From the NCBI GenBank assembly GCA_902797495.1, contig CADBTH010000110.1:1-6924 (forward strand): a DNA stretch of 6,924 nucleotides, read 5' to 3'. Below, in pieces: positions 1-4,975 of the stretch (position 1 is the first letter of the stretch; the number at the start of each line of letters is the position of its first letter). The notes beneath the pieces were generated by a model. The model did no database searches, was not told where the DNA came from, and worked only from the letters and a program-made list of their open reading frames with translations. The position numbers were made by a program, and so were the translations under genes. The stretch comes from an uncultured Ruminococcus sp. (GTDB taxonomy: Bacteria; Bacillota; Clostridia; Oscillospirales; CAG-272).

Positions 1-1
1 C

Positions 2-21
2 GGCTTTCTTGAAAGAAAGCC
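2..21. repeat. Perfect inverted repeat at window edge
   Basis: GGCTTTCTT and AAGAAAGCC are exact reverse complements separated by 2 nt. In RNA this would fold as a stem of about 7 bp with a 6-nt loop. No T-run follows on the plus strand, and the minus-strand side runs off the window, so it cannot be called a terminator with confidence. It may be the 3' end structure of a gene to the left, or part of a double-hairpin terminator together with the hairpin at 41-66. Confidence 0.4.
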
Positions 22-40
22 TCGGCAAAGAACTTTTGAT

Positions 41-71
41 TGCGGACGCTTATTCAAGCGTCCGTGTTTTT
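41..71 (+). terminator. Rho-independent terminator of an upstream plus-strand gene
   Basis: A perfect 9-bp stem (CGGACGCTT at 43-51, AAGCGTCCG at 56-64) with a 4-nt ATTC loop is followed by TGTTTTT. A short stem, tetraloop and T-tract are the standard features of an intrinsic terminator on the plus strand. The gene it ends lies outside the window to the left. The repeat-bounded island begins only about 4 bp downstream. Confidence 0.8.
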
Positions 72-75
72 AACG

Positions 76-100
76 AAGACACAGAACCGTCCCCTGTCTT
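76..100 (-). repeat. Palindromic repeat copy A (left outer boundary)
   Basis: This copy reads AAGACA...TGTCTT and, on the minus strand, contains the core GGGGACGGTTCT. It is the exact reverse complement of the copy at 2737-2761. The motif folds as an imperfect hairpin of 6 bp, a G/G mismatch, then 4 bp including wobbles and a 3-nt loop, much like REP-type elements. Motifs with the GGGGACGGTTCT core recur in many bacterial genomes, to my recollection near IS200-like (RAYT) transposases; that link is recalled and was not tested here. Confidence 0.8.
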
Positions 101-133
101 ACGCGCCGGGGTCGTGCTGATTCACAGACTTTG

Positions 134-631
134 TTAAGACATAGAACCGTCGCTTGTTTTATCAATCTTCAACTTAACAAGAACCAAAATAATAGATATC
201 AAAGCGATTACAATCGCAAGTATTTTTGTCACTGCAACTGTTCCTTTAATTAACGACCATATTATACATATTATATCAAAAATCAGATCAACTATAAACA
301 TAAGTGATAAAAAGTGTCTTTTCCCAGGAAGAACAGCAAACAAAACCAAACATATACCACAAAATACAGATAACACAAAAAGGAGAAGATAGAAGAGACT
401 TAATATTTTTTCTCCTTTTTCAATAGAAAGCGAATCTGCAACAATGAACACTGTGCTAAAGTGCATAAAAATAGAGAAGAAATTTACAGAAGCAGAAATA
501 CACATTAATGAAAACGGAACTGATATTATTCTGACACCTGCAATAATTCTTGTTATGACTTCAACAAAGCTATTATTTTTAGTCAAAAACGTTTCCAAAA
601 AACGAAGAAACCGCCCGGTCAAGGTAATCAT
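134..631 (-). CDS. Hypothetical four-helix integral membrane protein (165 aa)
   Basis: I do not recognise the family. The protein is mostly hydrophobic, with likely membrane segments near residues 35-65 (long, possibly bent), 76-101, 106-127 and 134-153. Short charged loops separate them (EKGEK at 71-75, GKRH at 103-106). No catalytic motif is visible. The start at 629-631 is well fixed: AGGAG lies 10 nt upstream (642-646) and the codon just before the ATG is an in-frame TAA. A competing ATG at 639-641, in another frame, abuts the Shine-Dalgarno and runs only about 20 codons; an early frameshift is therefore possible but not needed. The last residues (KTSDGSMS) and the stop are encoded by repeat copy B, so the natural C-terminus may have been replaced or extended by the repeat. 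Low GC and the flanking inverted motif copies (136-160, 671-695) mark it as the first cassette of the island. Confidence 0.7.
   Translation of the reverse strand: MITLTGRFLRFLETFLTKNNSFVEVITRIIAGVRIISVPFSLMCISASVNFFSIFMHFSTVFIVADSLSIEKGEKILSLFYLLLFVLSVFCGICLVLFAVLPGKRHFLSLMFIVDLIFDIICIIWSLIKGTVAVTKILAIVIALISIILVLVKLKIDKTSDGSMS
136..160 (-). repeat. Palindromic repeat copy B, overlapping the 3' end of the 165-aa gene
   Basis: A diverged minus-oriented copy that keeps the AAGACA end and, on the minus strand, GCGACGGTTCT; the other end has decayed to TGTTTT. It lies inside the membrane protein gene, supplying its last residues and ending at its TAA stop (134-136). It shares a 20-bp exact block (128-147) with the copy at 712-736 (704-723), extending outside the palindrome. 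Confidence 0.75.
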
Positions 632-670
632 TTAATTCCATCTCCTCGTCATTATTATCAAAGTCCACAT

Positions 671-695
671 AAGACAGGGGACAGACCACTGCCTT
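671..695 (+). repeat. Palindromic repeat copy C
   Basis: A plus-oriented copy reading AAGACAGGGGACAGACCACTGCCTT-like across 25 bp; the first half (AAGACAGGGGAC) is intact and the second half has diverged. It lies upstream of the membrane protein gene and forms the right end of the first cassette, opposite copy B. The next copy starts 16 bp further on, in inverted orientation. Confidence 0.75.
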
Positions 696-711
696 ACTTC
701 CGAACTTTGTT

Positions 712-736
712 AAGACATAGAACAGGTCCATATCTT
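712..736 (-). repeat. Palindromic repeat copy D
   Basis: A minus-oriented copy that keeps AAGACATAGAAC at one end and ATCTT at the other, with a diverged middle. It ends 4 bp before the stop codon of the 215-aa gene. The 20-bp block ACTTTGTTAAGACATAGAAC at 704-723 is identical to 128-147 near copy B, so conservation extends 8 bp beyond the palindrome. Confidence 0.7.
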
Positions 737-740
737 ACTG

Positions 741-1388
741 TTAATAGTAATACTTGTTTTTCATATATTCTTCATATGCGATTTCTTCATCGGCAGTATC
801 AAATTTCCCAGATATGCTGCCTTCAACAAATACGTTTAAATCTACAAACGCTCTCCTGGACTTAAGCGTATCGTTTTCAATGAAAACGAAACTTATCATT
901 TTAGTTTCGTCATAAAAAATTATATAGAAATTGTGGATTGTCTCATCCTGATCTGACGAGAGCTTTTTTGAGAATACAAATCCGTCACGAGATACATAAA
1001 CATCTTTTTCATCATAGCTTTTTAAAGCGTAATTGCTACTAAACAAAGCTGTGCTTTTTTCATATTCTGATTCACTATAATGAATATTTAGTAAATAAGA
1101 ATTCCCCCATCTTGAAAACGGTGAAGATTTCCAAAAATTATTTGCATAAATAAACTCAAGCTCCTCATAAGTACCGATTTCTTGCGGATTAGGAAAAAGC
1201 TCGTATGCAATCTGTCCTCCCGAATAATTCTTATACTCGCCGGATATATAAGATTCTGTATTATGATATATGAAAGGCGTTCGTATTCTCGGCGCAAGAA
1301 AAGGCGTTATAACAAAAAGCCATAATAAAACTACAGTTACTATCGCTATTGCTGATATAAGCAATACTTTTCTCATTTTATTTCGCAT
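741..1388 (-). CDS. Hypothetical single-anchor membrane or secreted protein (215 aa)
   Basis: No family recognised. The N-terminus is basic (MRNKMRK) and followed by a strongly hydrophobic stretch at about residues 7-28, fitting an uncleaved signal anchor with the rest outside the membrane. There is no lipobox cysteine. The remaining part of about 185 residues is rich in Tyr, Ser, Glu and Asp, with alternating patterns typical of beta strands (for example HNFYIIFYDE and KMISFVFIE), and ends in KNKYYY. The start at 1386-1388 is supported by AGGAGG at 1398-1403, 9 nt upstream. A second Met at residue 5 is less well placed. The stop (741-743) is 4 bp from repeat copy D, and the start is 26 bp from copy E, making this the second cassette. 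Whether it is expressed from its own promoter is unclear; I saw no good -35/-10 pair just upstream. Confidence 0.75.
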   Translation of the reverse strand: MRNKMRKVLLISAIAIVTVVLLWLFVITPFLAPRIRTPFIYHNTESYISGEYKNYSGGQIAYELFPNPQEIGTYEELEFIYANNFWKSSPFSRWGNSYLLNIHYSESEYEKSTALFSSNYALKSYDEKDVYVSRDGFVFSKKLSSDQDETIHNFYIIFYDETKMISFVFIENDTLKSRRAFVDLNVFVEGSISGKFDTADEEIAYEEYMKNKYYY

Positions 1389-1414
1389 CTGATTTTACCT
1401 CCTCCGCGACTACT

Positions 1415-1439
1415 AAGACAGGGGACAGACCCCTGTCTT
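1415..1439 (+). repeat. Palindromic repeat copy E (perfect 10-bp stem)
   Basis: AAGACAGGGG and CCCCTGTCTT are exact reverse complements around a 5-nt ACAGA loop, the most symmetric copy in the window. On the plus strand a T-rich stretch follows (TTCGTTTTT), so it could act as a terminator for plus-strand transcripts, although no plus-strand gene precedes it. For the minus-strand genes it would be a leader hairpin just upstream of the 215-aa gene's ribosome binding site. Confidence 0.8.
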
Positions 1440-1515
1440 TTCGTTTTTCAGTTCTGTTTAGCAGTGCTTGTTTCTTGCGCTCTTTTTTCCTCGATCCTAC
1501 ACTTCGTTTTCACGC

Positions 1516-1533
1516 TAACCGCCCACTGTCTTA
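1516..1533 (-). repeat. Degenerate palindromic repeat copy F
   Basis: A partial minus-oriented copy: on the minus strand it reads TAAGACAGTGGGCGGTTA, matching the first 16 or so bases of the canonical motif with two or three changes. It lies 30 bp beyond the stop codon of the 379-aa gene and forms the left end of the third cassette. The 76 bp between it and copy E holds T-rich sequence without a gene or another clear copy. Confidence 0.55.
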
Positions 1534-1563
1534 CTGTTTTACTATCGCATTGATAAAAAGAAA

Positions 1564-2703
1564 TCATTTTGCACTAACTGTTTCGACAAACGCATCCCTG
1601 AGAATTTTTGCATTCTTCAAATAATTCTTTGCCTGCTCTTCATCAAGAGGATCAGCGATATACGTACTATGTACACTTAATTCAAACATGGGAGAAGAAC
1701 ACGAAAACAGAAGTTGAAGATGATGCCCTCCGTGAAGAGAATCGATATACGTTTTATACTCTATATTGTCGATCACTTTGCTTGTTACGGTCGAGCGGAA
1801 TAACGAATCCTTGTTTTTTATTGACCATCCGTCGCAGGTAAGTATTTCTTTTTCAATTTTTCTGATGTTGATCTTATCTTTTGGGTAAGGTAAAACACGG
1901 GTCGTTCCTCCGATATTCTCAATCAACGCCAACTCTTTTACTTCATTGGGCAGGCTGTCTATCAACTCAGGAAGTTCTAACTTGAACTTATTGATTTTAA
2001 TTTCTGTGTTTTCGTAAATCTTTTCCCATTCTTCTCGCTCAACTTCATTTGAAGGCGCATATTGTTCTTTTTCTGATATCACTTTGCCGAGAGACTCAAT
2101 CAATCCGTTTACAGCATCAAGGTTTCTGTATTTACTTTCGCACGAAAGTCGAACTATCAAATTTGGCTTTTGAATTGATGTTCTTGTAATCAAAATACAG
2201 TTGGATAAATACCCCTCTCCGATATCAAACGCTGTTCTCGCTTTTTTTCTGAAGTATGTTCCATGATCAACCGGCTCACCGCTCCATTGAATTTCGTCGA
2301 TTCCTACCATAAAAGAACTAAACTCGGTGCTTTTTAGTGTCTCGCAAAAATCAACTATGTCTAAAAACGTTCCCTCGTCAATGTTGTCGCATAAGTTGGG
2401 GTTTCCGTTTTCCCAATTTAAATCCAAATTGGAAATGCTGTGCCACTTCGGCCCGGGATAATTTGAATATTGCGGATAATCCGGATTCTTCAGATGCGGT
2501 AGAATATATGAGTAAGCAAATCTCTCAAGATTGATACGCTCATACAGCTCTTTTGTCTTTTTTGTTTTAATCTTTTCGGTTTTTAATGAGAATATTTCAA
2601 ACAGGCGTCTGTTATATTTAAAACCTAAAATTATTTTCTTAACAATTTCTTGTAGCAAAACTCCTTTTTCGCACTCGACTAAAACGGTTTGATATTTTTT
2701 CAT
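1564..2703 (-). CDS. Hypothetical soluble protein (379 aa)
   Basis: I do not recognise this family. There is no signal peptide or membrane segment, so it is probably cytoplasmic. The N-terminal 70 residues are Lys-rich and helical; a Pro/Tyr/Trp-rich stretch follows (72-98, with NPDYPQYSNYPGPKW). A charged linker lies at about 211-240. Two regions each look like beta strands followed by a long helix (about 165-210 and 325-375), which may reflect an old internal duplication; the similarity is weak. The start was set at 2701-2703 because AGGAG (2709-2713) sits 5 nt upstream. The frame stays open to 2775, but that 24-residue extension is translated repeat sequence (copy G) and lacks a ribosome binding site. 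A -35/-10 pair at 2814-2842 could drive it. As third cassette it is bounded by copies F and G. An immunity or defence-type role would be a guess; nothing in the sequence shows it. Confidence 0.75.
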   Translation of the reverse strand: MKKYQTVLVECEKGVLLQEIVKKIILGFKYNRRLFEIFSLKTEKIKTKKTKELYERINLERFAYSYILPHLKNPDYPQYSNYPGPKWHSISNLDLNWENGNPNLCDNIDEGTFLDIVDFCETLKSTEFSSFMVGIDEIQWSGEPVDHGTYFRKKARTAFDIGEGYLSNCILITRTSIQKPNLIVRLSCESKYRNLDAVNGLIESLGKVISEKEQYAPSNEVEREEWEKIYENTEIKINKFKLELPELIDSLPNEVKELALIENIGGTTRVLPYPKDKINIRKIEKEILTCDGWSIKNKDSLFRSTVTSKVIDNIEYKTYIDSLHGGHHLQLLFSCSSPMFELSVHSTYIADPLDEEQAKNYLKNAKILRDAFVETVSAK

Positions 2704-2708
2704 ACAAA

Positions 2709-2713
2709 CTCCT
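2709..2713 (-). promoter_or_regulatory. Ribosome binding site deciding the 379-aa gene start
   Basis: The minus strand reads AGGAG followed by 5 nt and ATG (2701-2703). It favours the internal Met over the upstream in-frame ATG at 2773-2775, whose first 24 codons run through the repeat. Confidence 0.7.
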
Positions 2714-2725
2714 ATTCGAAATATG

Positions 2726-2761
2726 TAAGACAGGGTAAGACAGGGGACGGTTCTGTGTCTT
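2726..2761 (+). repeat. Palindromic repeat copy G with tandem partial copy (right outer boundary)
   Basis: The full copy at 2737-2761 (AAGACAGGGGACGG then TTCTGTGTCTT) is the exact reverse complement of copy A at 76-100. Directly before it, 2726-2735 repeats TAAGACAGGG, the first 10 bases of the unit, so the motif has been partly duplicated in tandem. It lies in the 5' leader of the 379-aa gene, between the predicted promoter and the ribosome binding site. Confidence 0.8.
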
Positions 2762-3029
2762 TGAACTTTTTCCAAAAAAGTCTACGGATATAAGCGACCG
2801 ACGTCCCGAATATAGTTTACAATCGATAGATTAAAGTGTCAATAGGCTCGTTGGGATTTTGGCAAACAGCACAATTTGACACCGGTTTTTTTGTAGAAAA
2901 CTACACCGCCGTTTTACCGTGTAATTCTCTTTCAACGTTTGTATAGTGTAATCCTTTTCCCCTTACGTACTATATATGTTTTTTTCTGTTAAAAATAGCA
3001 GGTTTATCTCGAAAATTTATTTTTTGTTT
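2762..3029. other. Gene-free AT-rich spacer between island and glyA terminator
   Basis: No credible gene on either strand. It holds the candidate minus-strand promoter at 2814-2842, a 7-bp inverted repeat GTGTCAA/TTGACAC (2836-2842 and 2876-2882), and a small hairpin TGTAG-AAAA-CTACA (2892-2905). The hairpin's T-run lies before it, not after, so it is not a plus-strand terminator. The stretch from 2906 to 3029 shows only AT-rich sequence. It could be the remains of an older gene or cassette, but nothing in it proves that. Confidence 0.5.
2814..2842 (-). promoter_or_regulatory. Candidate SigA-type promoter for the 379-aa gene
   Basis: On the minus strand TTGACA (2842-2837) is followed after 17 nt by TAAACT (2819-2814), four of six matches to TATAAT. 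The distance to the ATG at 2703 implies a leader of about 100 nt that contains repeat copy G. The promoter lies outside the island boundary at 2761. The -35 is part of the GTGTCAA/TTGACAC inverted repeat, so a bound regulator is possible. Confidence 0.45.
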
Positions 3030-3058
3030 AAAAAAGAAGCCGGTTTTGCCGGCTTCTT
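3030..3058 (-). terminator. Rho-independent terminator of glyA
   Basis: On the minus strand a perfect 10-bp stem AAGAAGCCGG / CCGGCTTCTT with a 5-nt CAAAA loop runs straight into a T-run. It begins 35 bp after the glyA stop codon. No T-run follows on the plus strand, so it acts mainly in the glyA direction. Confidence 0.9.
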
Positions 3059-3092
3059 CAAAATATATGATCCTTTTAAACAGCAGATTTTA

Positions 3093-4328
3093 TCAATAGA
3101 TCGGGAACTTCGCGCAGAGCCGTGTGACCTCGGCGTTGACCGCCTCGCGCGTTCCTTCGAAATCCGTCGCGACGCTCTTCATAAAGCGCGCGATGCGTTT
3201 CATTTCTTCCGTTCCGAAGCCTCTCGTCGTTACTGCGGGAGTACCTACGCGCAGGCCGCTCGTCACGAACGGGCTCGCGGGGTCGCGCGGGATCGTATTC
3301 TTGTTCGCCGTTATATGGACGGCGTCGAGGCGCGCCTCCATCTCCTTGCCGGAGATACCGAAGGAGCGCAGGTCGATATTCATCAGATGGTTGTCCGTGC
3401 CGCCGGAAACGAGTCTGAAGCCCTCGGCTTTGAGTGAATCCGCGAGGACTGCGGCGTTCTCGACGATGCGTCTCTGATAGTCCTTGAACTCGTCCGTCAG
3501 CGCCTCACCGAGCGCTACCGCTTTAGCGGCGATGATATGCATGAGGGGGCCGCCCTGAGTTCCGGGGAATACCGCCTTGTCTATCCGCTTCGCGTACTTC
3601 TCGGGGCAGAGGATCATTCCGCCTCGGGGCCCGCGCAAAGTCTTGTGAGTCGTTGTCGTTACGACGTCGGCGTAGGGGATGGGGCTCGGATGGAGACCTG
3701 CGGCGACAAGTCCCGCGATGTGAGCCATATCGACCATGAGATACGCGCCCGCCTCGTCCGCGATCTCGCGGCATCTTTTGAAATCTATCGTCCTCGAATA
3801 AGCGGACGCTCCGATTACGATCAGCTTCGGCTTCACTTCGAGCGCGATCCGCGCGATCTCGTCGTAGTTCAGCATCTCGGTCTCTTCGTCGACTCCGTAG
3901 GGAACTATGTTGAAATATTTGCCGGAAATATTGACGGGAGACCCGTGGGAGAGGTGGCCTCCCTCGGAAAGGCTCATACCCATTATCGTGTCGCCCGGCT
4001 CAGCGAACGCGAAGAACGCCGCGAGGTTTGCGCTCGCGCCGCTGTGGGGCTGAACGTTCGCGTGTTCCGCGCCGAAGAGCTTCTTTGCTCTCTCGCGCGC
4101 GATATTCTCGACTACGTCTACGAACTGGCAGCCGCCGTAGTATCTTTTGGACGGAAAACCTTCCGCATATTTATTCGTCAGAACTCCGCCTGCGGCGAGA
4201 AGCACCGCTTCCGACACGATGTTTTCCGACGCGATAAGCTCGATATTCCCTCTCTGCCTTTCAAGCTCCGCGGCGCAAGCCGCGCCGACCTCGGGATCGA
4301 ATCCCGACAACTCTTCAAAAAACTTCAT
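3093..4328 (-). CDS. glyA: Serine hydroxymethyltransferase
   Basis: PLP-dependent cytoplasmic enzyme that converts serine and tetrahydrofolate to glycine and 5,10-methylene-tetrahydrofolate, the main source of one-carbon units for purines, thymidylate and methionine. The protein is 411 aa, the usual bacterial length, and appears intact. Visible family motifs are LIASEN (31-36), YAEG...KRYYGGC (54-67), QPHSGASAN (93-101), the PLP-contacting VDMAHIAGL (199-207, with Asp200 and His203), and TTTTHKTLRGPRGG with the Schiff-base lysine at Lys229, the same number as in E. coli. SGLRVGTPAVTTRG (357-370) carries the substrate carboxylate-binding Arg360. The frame is open 25 codons further upstream, but Met at 4326-4328 was chosen: it starts the family's typical N-terminus and has GGAGG 10 nt upstream (4339-4343). 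The gene is monocistronic, with a consensus promoter and a strong terminator. The leader is only about 35 nt, too short for a riboswitch. Confidence 0.97.
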   Translation of the reverse strand: MKFFEELSGFDPEVGAACAAELERQRGNIELIASENIVSEAVLLAAGGVLTNKYAEGFPSKRYYGGCQFVDVVENIARERAKKLFGAEHANVQPHSGASANLAAFFAFAEPGDTIMGMSLSEGGHLSHGSPVNISGKYFNIVPYGVDEETEMLNYDEIARIALEVKPKLIVIGASAYSRTIDFKRCREIADEAGAYLMVDMAHIAGLVAAGLHPSPIPYADVVTTTTHKTLRGPRGGMILCPEKYAKRIDKAVFPGTQGGPLMHIIAAKAVALGEALTDEFKDYQRRIVENAAVLADSLKAEGFRLVSGGTDNHLMNIDLRSFGISGKEMEARLDAVHITANKNTIPRDPASPFVTSGLRVGTPAVTTRGFGTEEMKRIARFMKSVATDFEGTREAVNAEVTRLCAKFPIY

Positions 4329-4370
4329 TAAACCACACCCTCCGAATATTTTTGCAAAAAACTTATCCCT

Positions 4371-4399
4371 ATTATACATTTTTCGCGTGCCCTTGTCAA
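4371..4399 (-). promoter_or_regulatory. Consensus SigA-type promoter of glyA
   Basis: On the minus strand TTGACA (4399-4394), a 17-nt spacer and TATAAT (4376-4371) match the housekeeping consensus at all twelve positions. Transcription should start near 4364, giving a leader of about 35 nt. This implies strong, largely constitutive expression unless a repressor acts. Confidence 0.9.
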
Positions 4400-4443
4400 T
4401 CACTTTAAGTAATTATTCTTTAAAAATCAATAATAATAAATAC

Positions 4444-4472
4444 TTGTAAAGACAAAAGACTTATGATATACT
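4444..4472 (+). promoter_or_regulatory. Extended -10 promoter of rnhA
   Basis: TTGTAA (4444-4449, four of six) is followed after 17 nt by TATACT (4467-4472, five of six), preceded by TGA, the TGn extended -10 element. Predicted start is near 4479, about 22 nt before the start codon. It is back-to-back with the glyA promoter; the two -35 boxes are 44 bp apart. Confidence 0.7.
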
Positions 4473-4489
4473 GAATATATCGATTTTCC

Positions 4490-4504
4490 GGAGGTCGCGC
4501 TTTG
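4490..4504 (+). promoter_or_regulatory. GGAGG ribosome binding site with TTG start codon of rnhA
   Basis: GGAGG (4490-4494) is 7 nt from TTG (4502-4504). The protein read from TTG begins MKKVDIYTDGS, the normal RNase HI N-terminus, and there is no ATG that would keep the catalytic Asp9. TTG is the less common start codon and may lower translation. Confidence 0.85.
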
Positions 4505-4975
4505 AAAAAAGTTGATATATATACGGACGGCTCGTGCAGGTACAACCCCGGTCCCGGCGGCTGGGGCGCCGTTCTCGTCTACGGAAAGCACGAGATGGAG
4601 CTTTCCGGAGGAGAGCCCGAGACCACTAACAACAGAATGGAGCTGACCGCCGCGATAATGGCGCTGAAGGCTCTCAAAGAGCCCTGCGAGGTGCATCTCT
4701 GCTCCGACTCGAAATACCTGATCGACGGCCTTGAAAAAGGCTGGGCGAAGGGCTGGCGGGCGAAGGGCTGGAAAAAAGCCGACAAATCCCCGGCGCTCAA
4801 CCCCGAGCTCTGGGAAGAGCTGCTCGCGCTCGAAGAGATCCACACGATAGAGTACGAATGGGTCAAGGGTCACGCGGGGCATCCCTACAACGAGAGGTGC
4901 GACGAGATGGCGCAAATGGAAGCCTCGAAATTTCCCGCGCCTCAGACGGACGGCGGGGGAGGCGGCGCGCTATGA
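4502..4975 (+). CDS. rnhA: Ribonuclease HI
   Basis: Cytoplasmic endonuclease that cuts the RNA strand of RNA-DNA hybrids, removing R-loops and replication primers. At 157 aa it is close to the E. coli protein (155 aa) and the active-site residues line up almost number for number: Asp9 in YTDGS, Glu47 in NNRMEL, Asp69 in CSDSKY, His124 in VKGHAGH and Asp134 in ERCDEMA. The basic Trp-rich region WAKGWRAKGWKK (81-92) corresponds to the handle that grips the hybrid. The C-terminus ends in a low-complexity tail (DGGGGGAL) whose codons double as the ribosome binding site of the next gene. It overlaps the DUF1294-like gene by 4 bp (ATGA), so the two are probably translationally coupled. Translation starts at TTG. 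Confidence 0.96.
   Translation: MKKVDIYTDGSCRYNPGPGGWGAVLVYGKHEMELSGGEPETTNNRMELTAAIMALKALKEPCEVHLCSDSKYLIDGLEKGWAKGWRAKGWKKADKSPALNPELWEELLALEEIHTIEYEWVKGHAGHPYNERCDEMAQMEASKFPAPQTDGGGGGAL

Larger units (their letters stand above)
76..2761. mobile_element. Putative island of three repeat-bounded gene cassettes
   Basis: This AT-rich block starts and ends with 25-bp copies of one palindromic motif that are exact reverse complements (76-100 and 2737-2761). Inside, further diverged copies lie between the genes. Their orientation alternates so that each gene has a minus-oriented copy on its left and a plus-oriented copy on its right: 136-160/671-695, 712-736/1415-1439 and 1516-1533/2737-2761. 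All three genes are on the minus strand and none resembles a transposase or integrase, so any movement would need enzymes supplied in trans. No convincing target-site duplication is visible at the outer edges. Composition differs clearly from the GC-rich genes to the right, which suggests separate origin. Calling it mobile is inference from structure; the repeats are seen directly. Confidence 0.5.

Noticed and set aside
444..635. Plus-strand 63-codon frame opposite the membrane protein gene
   Set aside because: Reverse-strand shadow of a hydrophobic AT-rich gene that has a clear ribosome binding site.
639..641. Alternative ATG for the membrane protein in another frame
   Set aside because: It directly abuts the AGGAG with no spacer and reaches a stop after about 20 codons; ATG 629-631 has a 10-nt spacer.
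1415..1448. Copy E as an intrinsic terminator for the island genes
   Set aside because: The T-rich stretch follows only on the plus strand, while all island genes are on the minus strand; it is better explained as a repeat copy.
76..2761. CRISPR array or integron attC array
   Set aside because: Repeats are few, alternate in orientation, are spaced by whole genes, and lack the GTTRRRY core sites of attC; there are no short uniform spacers and no cas or integrase genes.
2892..2905. TGTAG-AAAA-CTACA hairpin as a terminator
   Set aside because: The stem is only 5 bp and the T-run is upstream on the plus strand; on the minus strand it becomes an A-run.
2976..3437. 153-codon plus-strand frame crossing the glyA terminator
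   Set aside because: It runs through the terminator hairpin and then antisense to glyA; no family features.
3537..4331. Long plus-strand open frame (264 codons) opposite glyA
   Set aside because: It lies fully antisense to a gene with complete SHMT motifs, has Arg-rich composition typical of the reverse strand of a GC-rich gene, and no fitting ribosome binding site.
4329..4370. Glycine or folate riboswitch ahead of glyA
   Set aside because: The predicted leader is only about 35 nt, too short for a known riboswitch.
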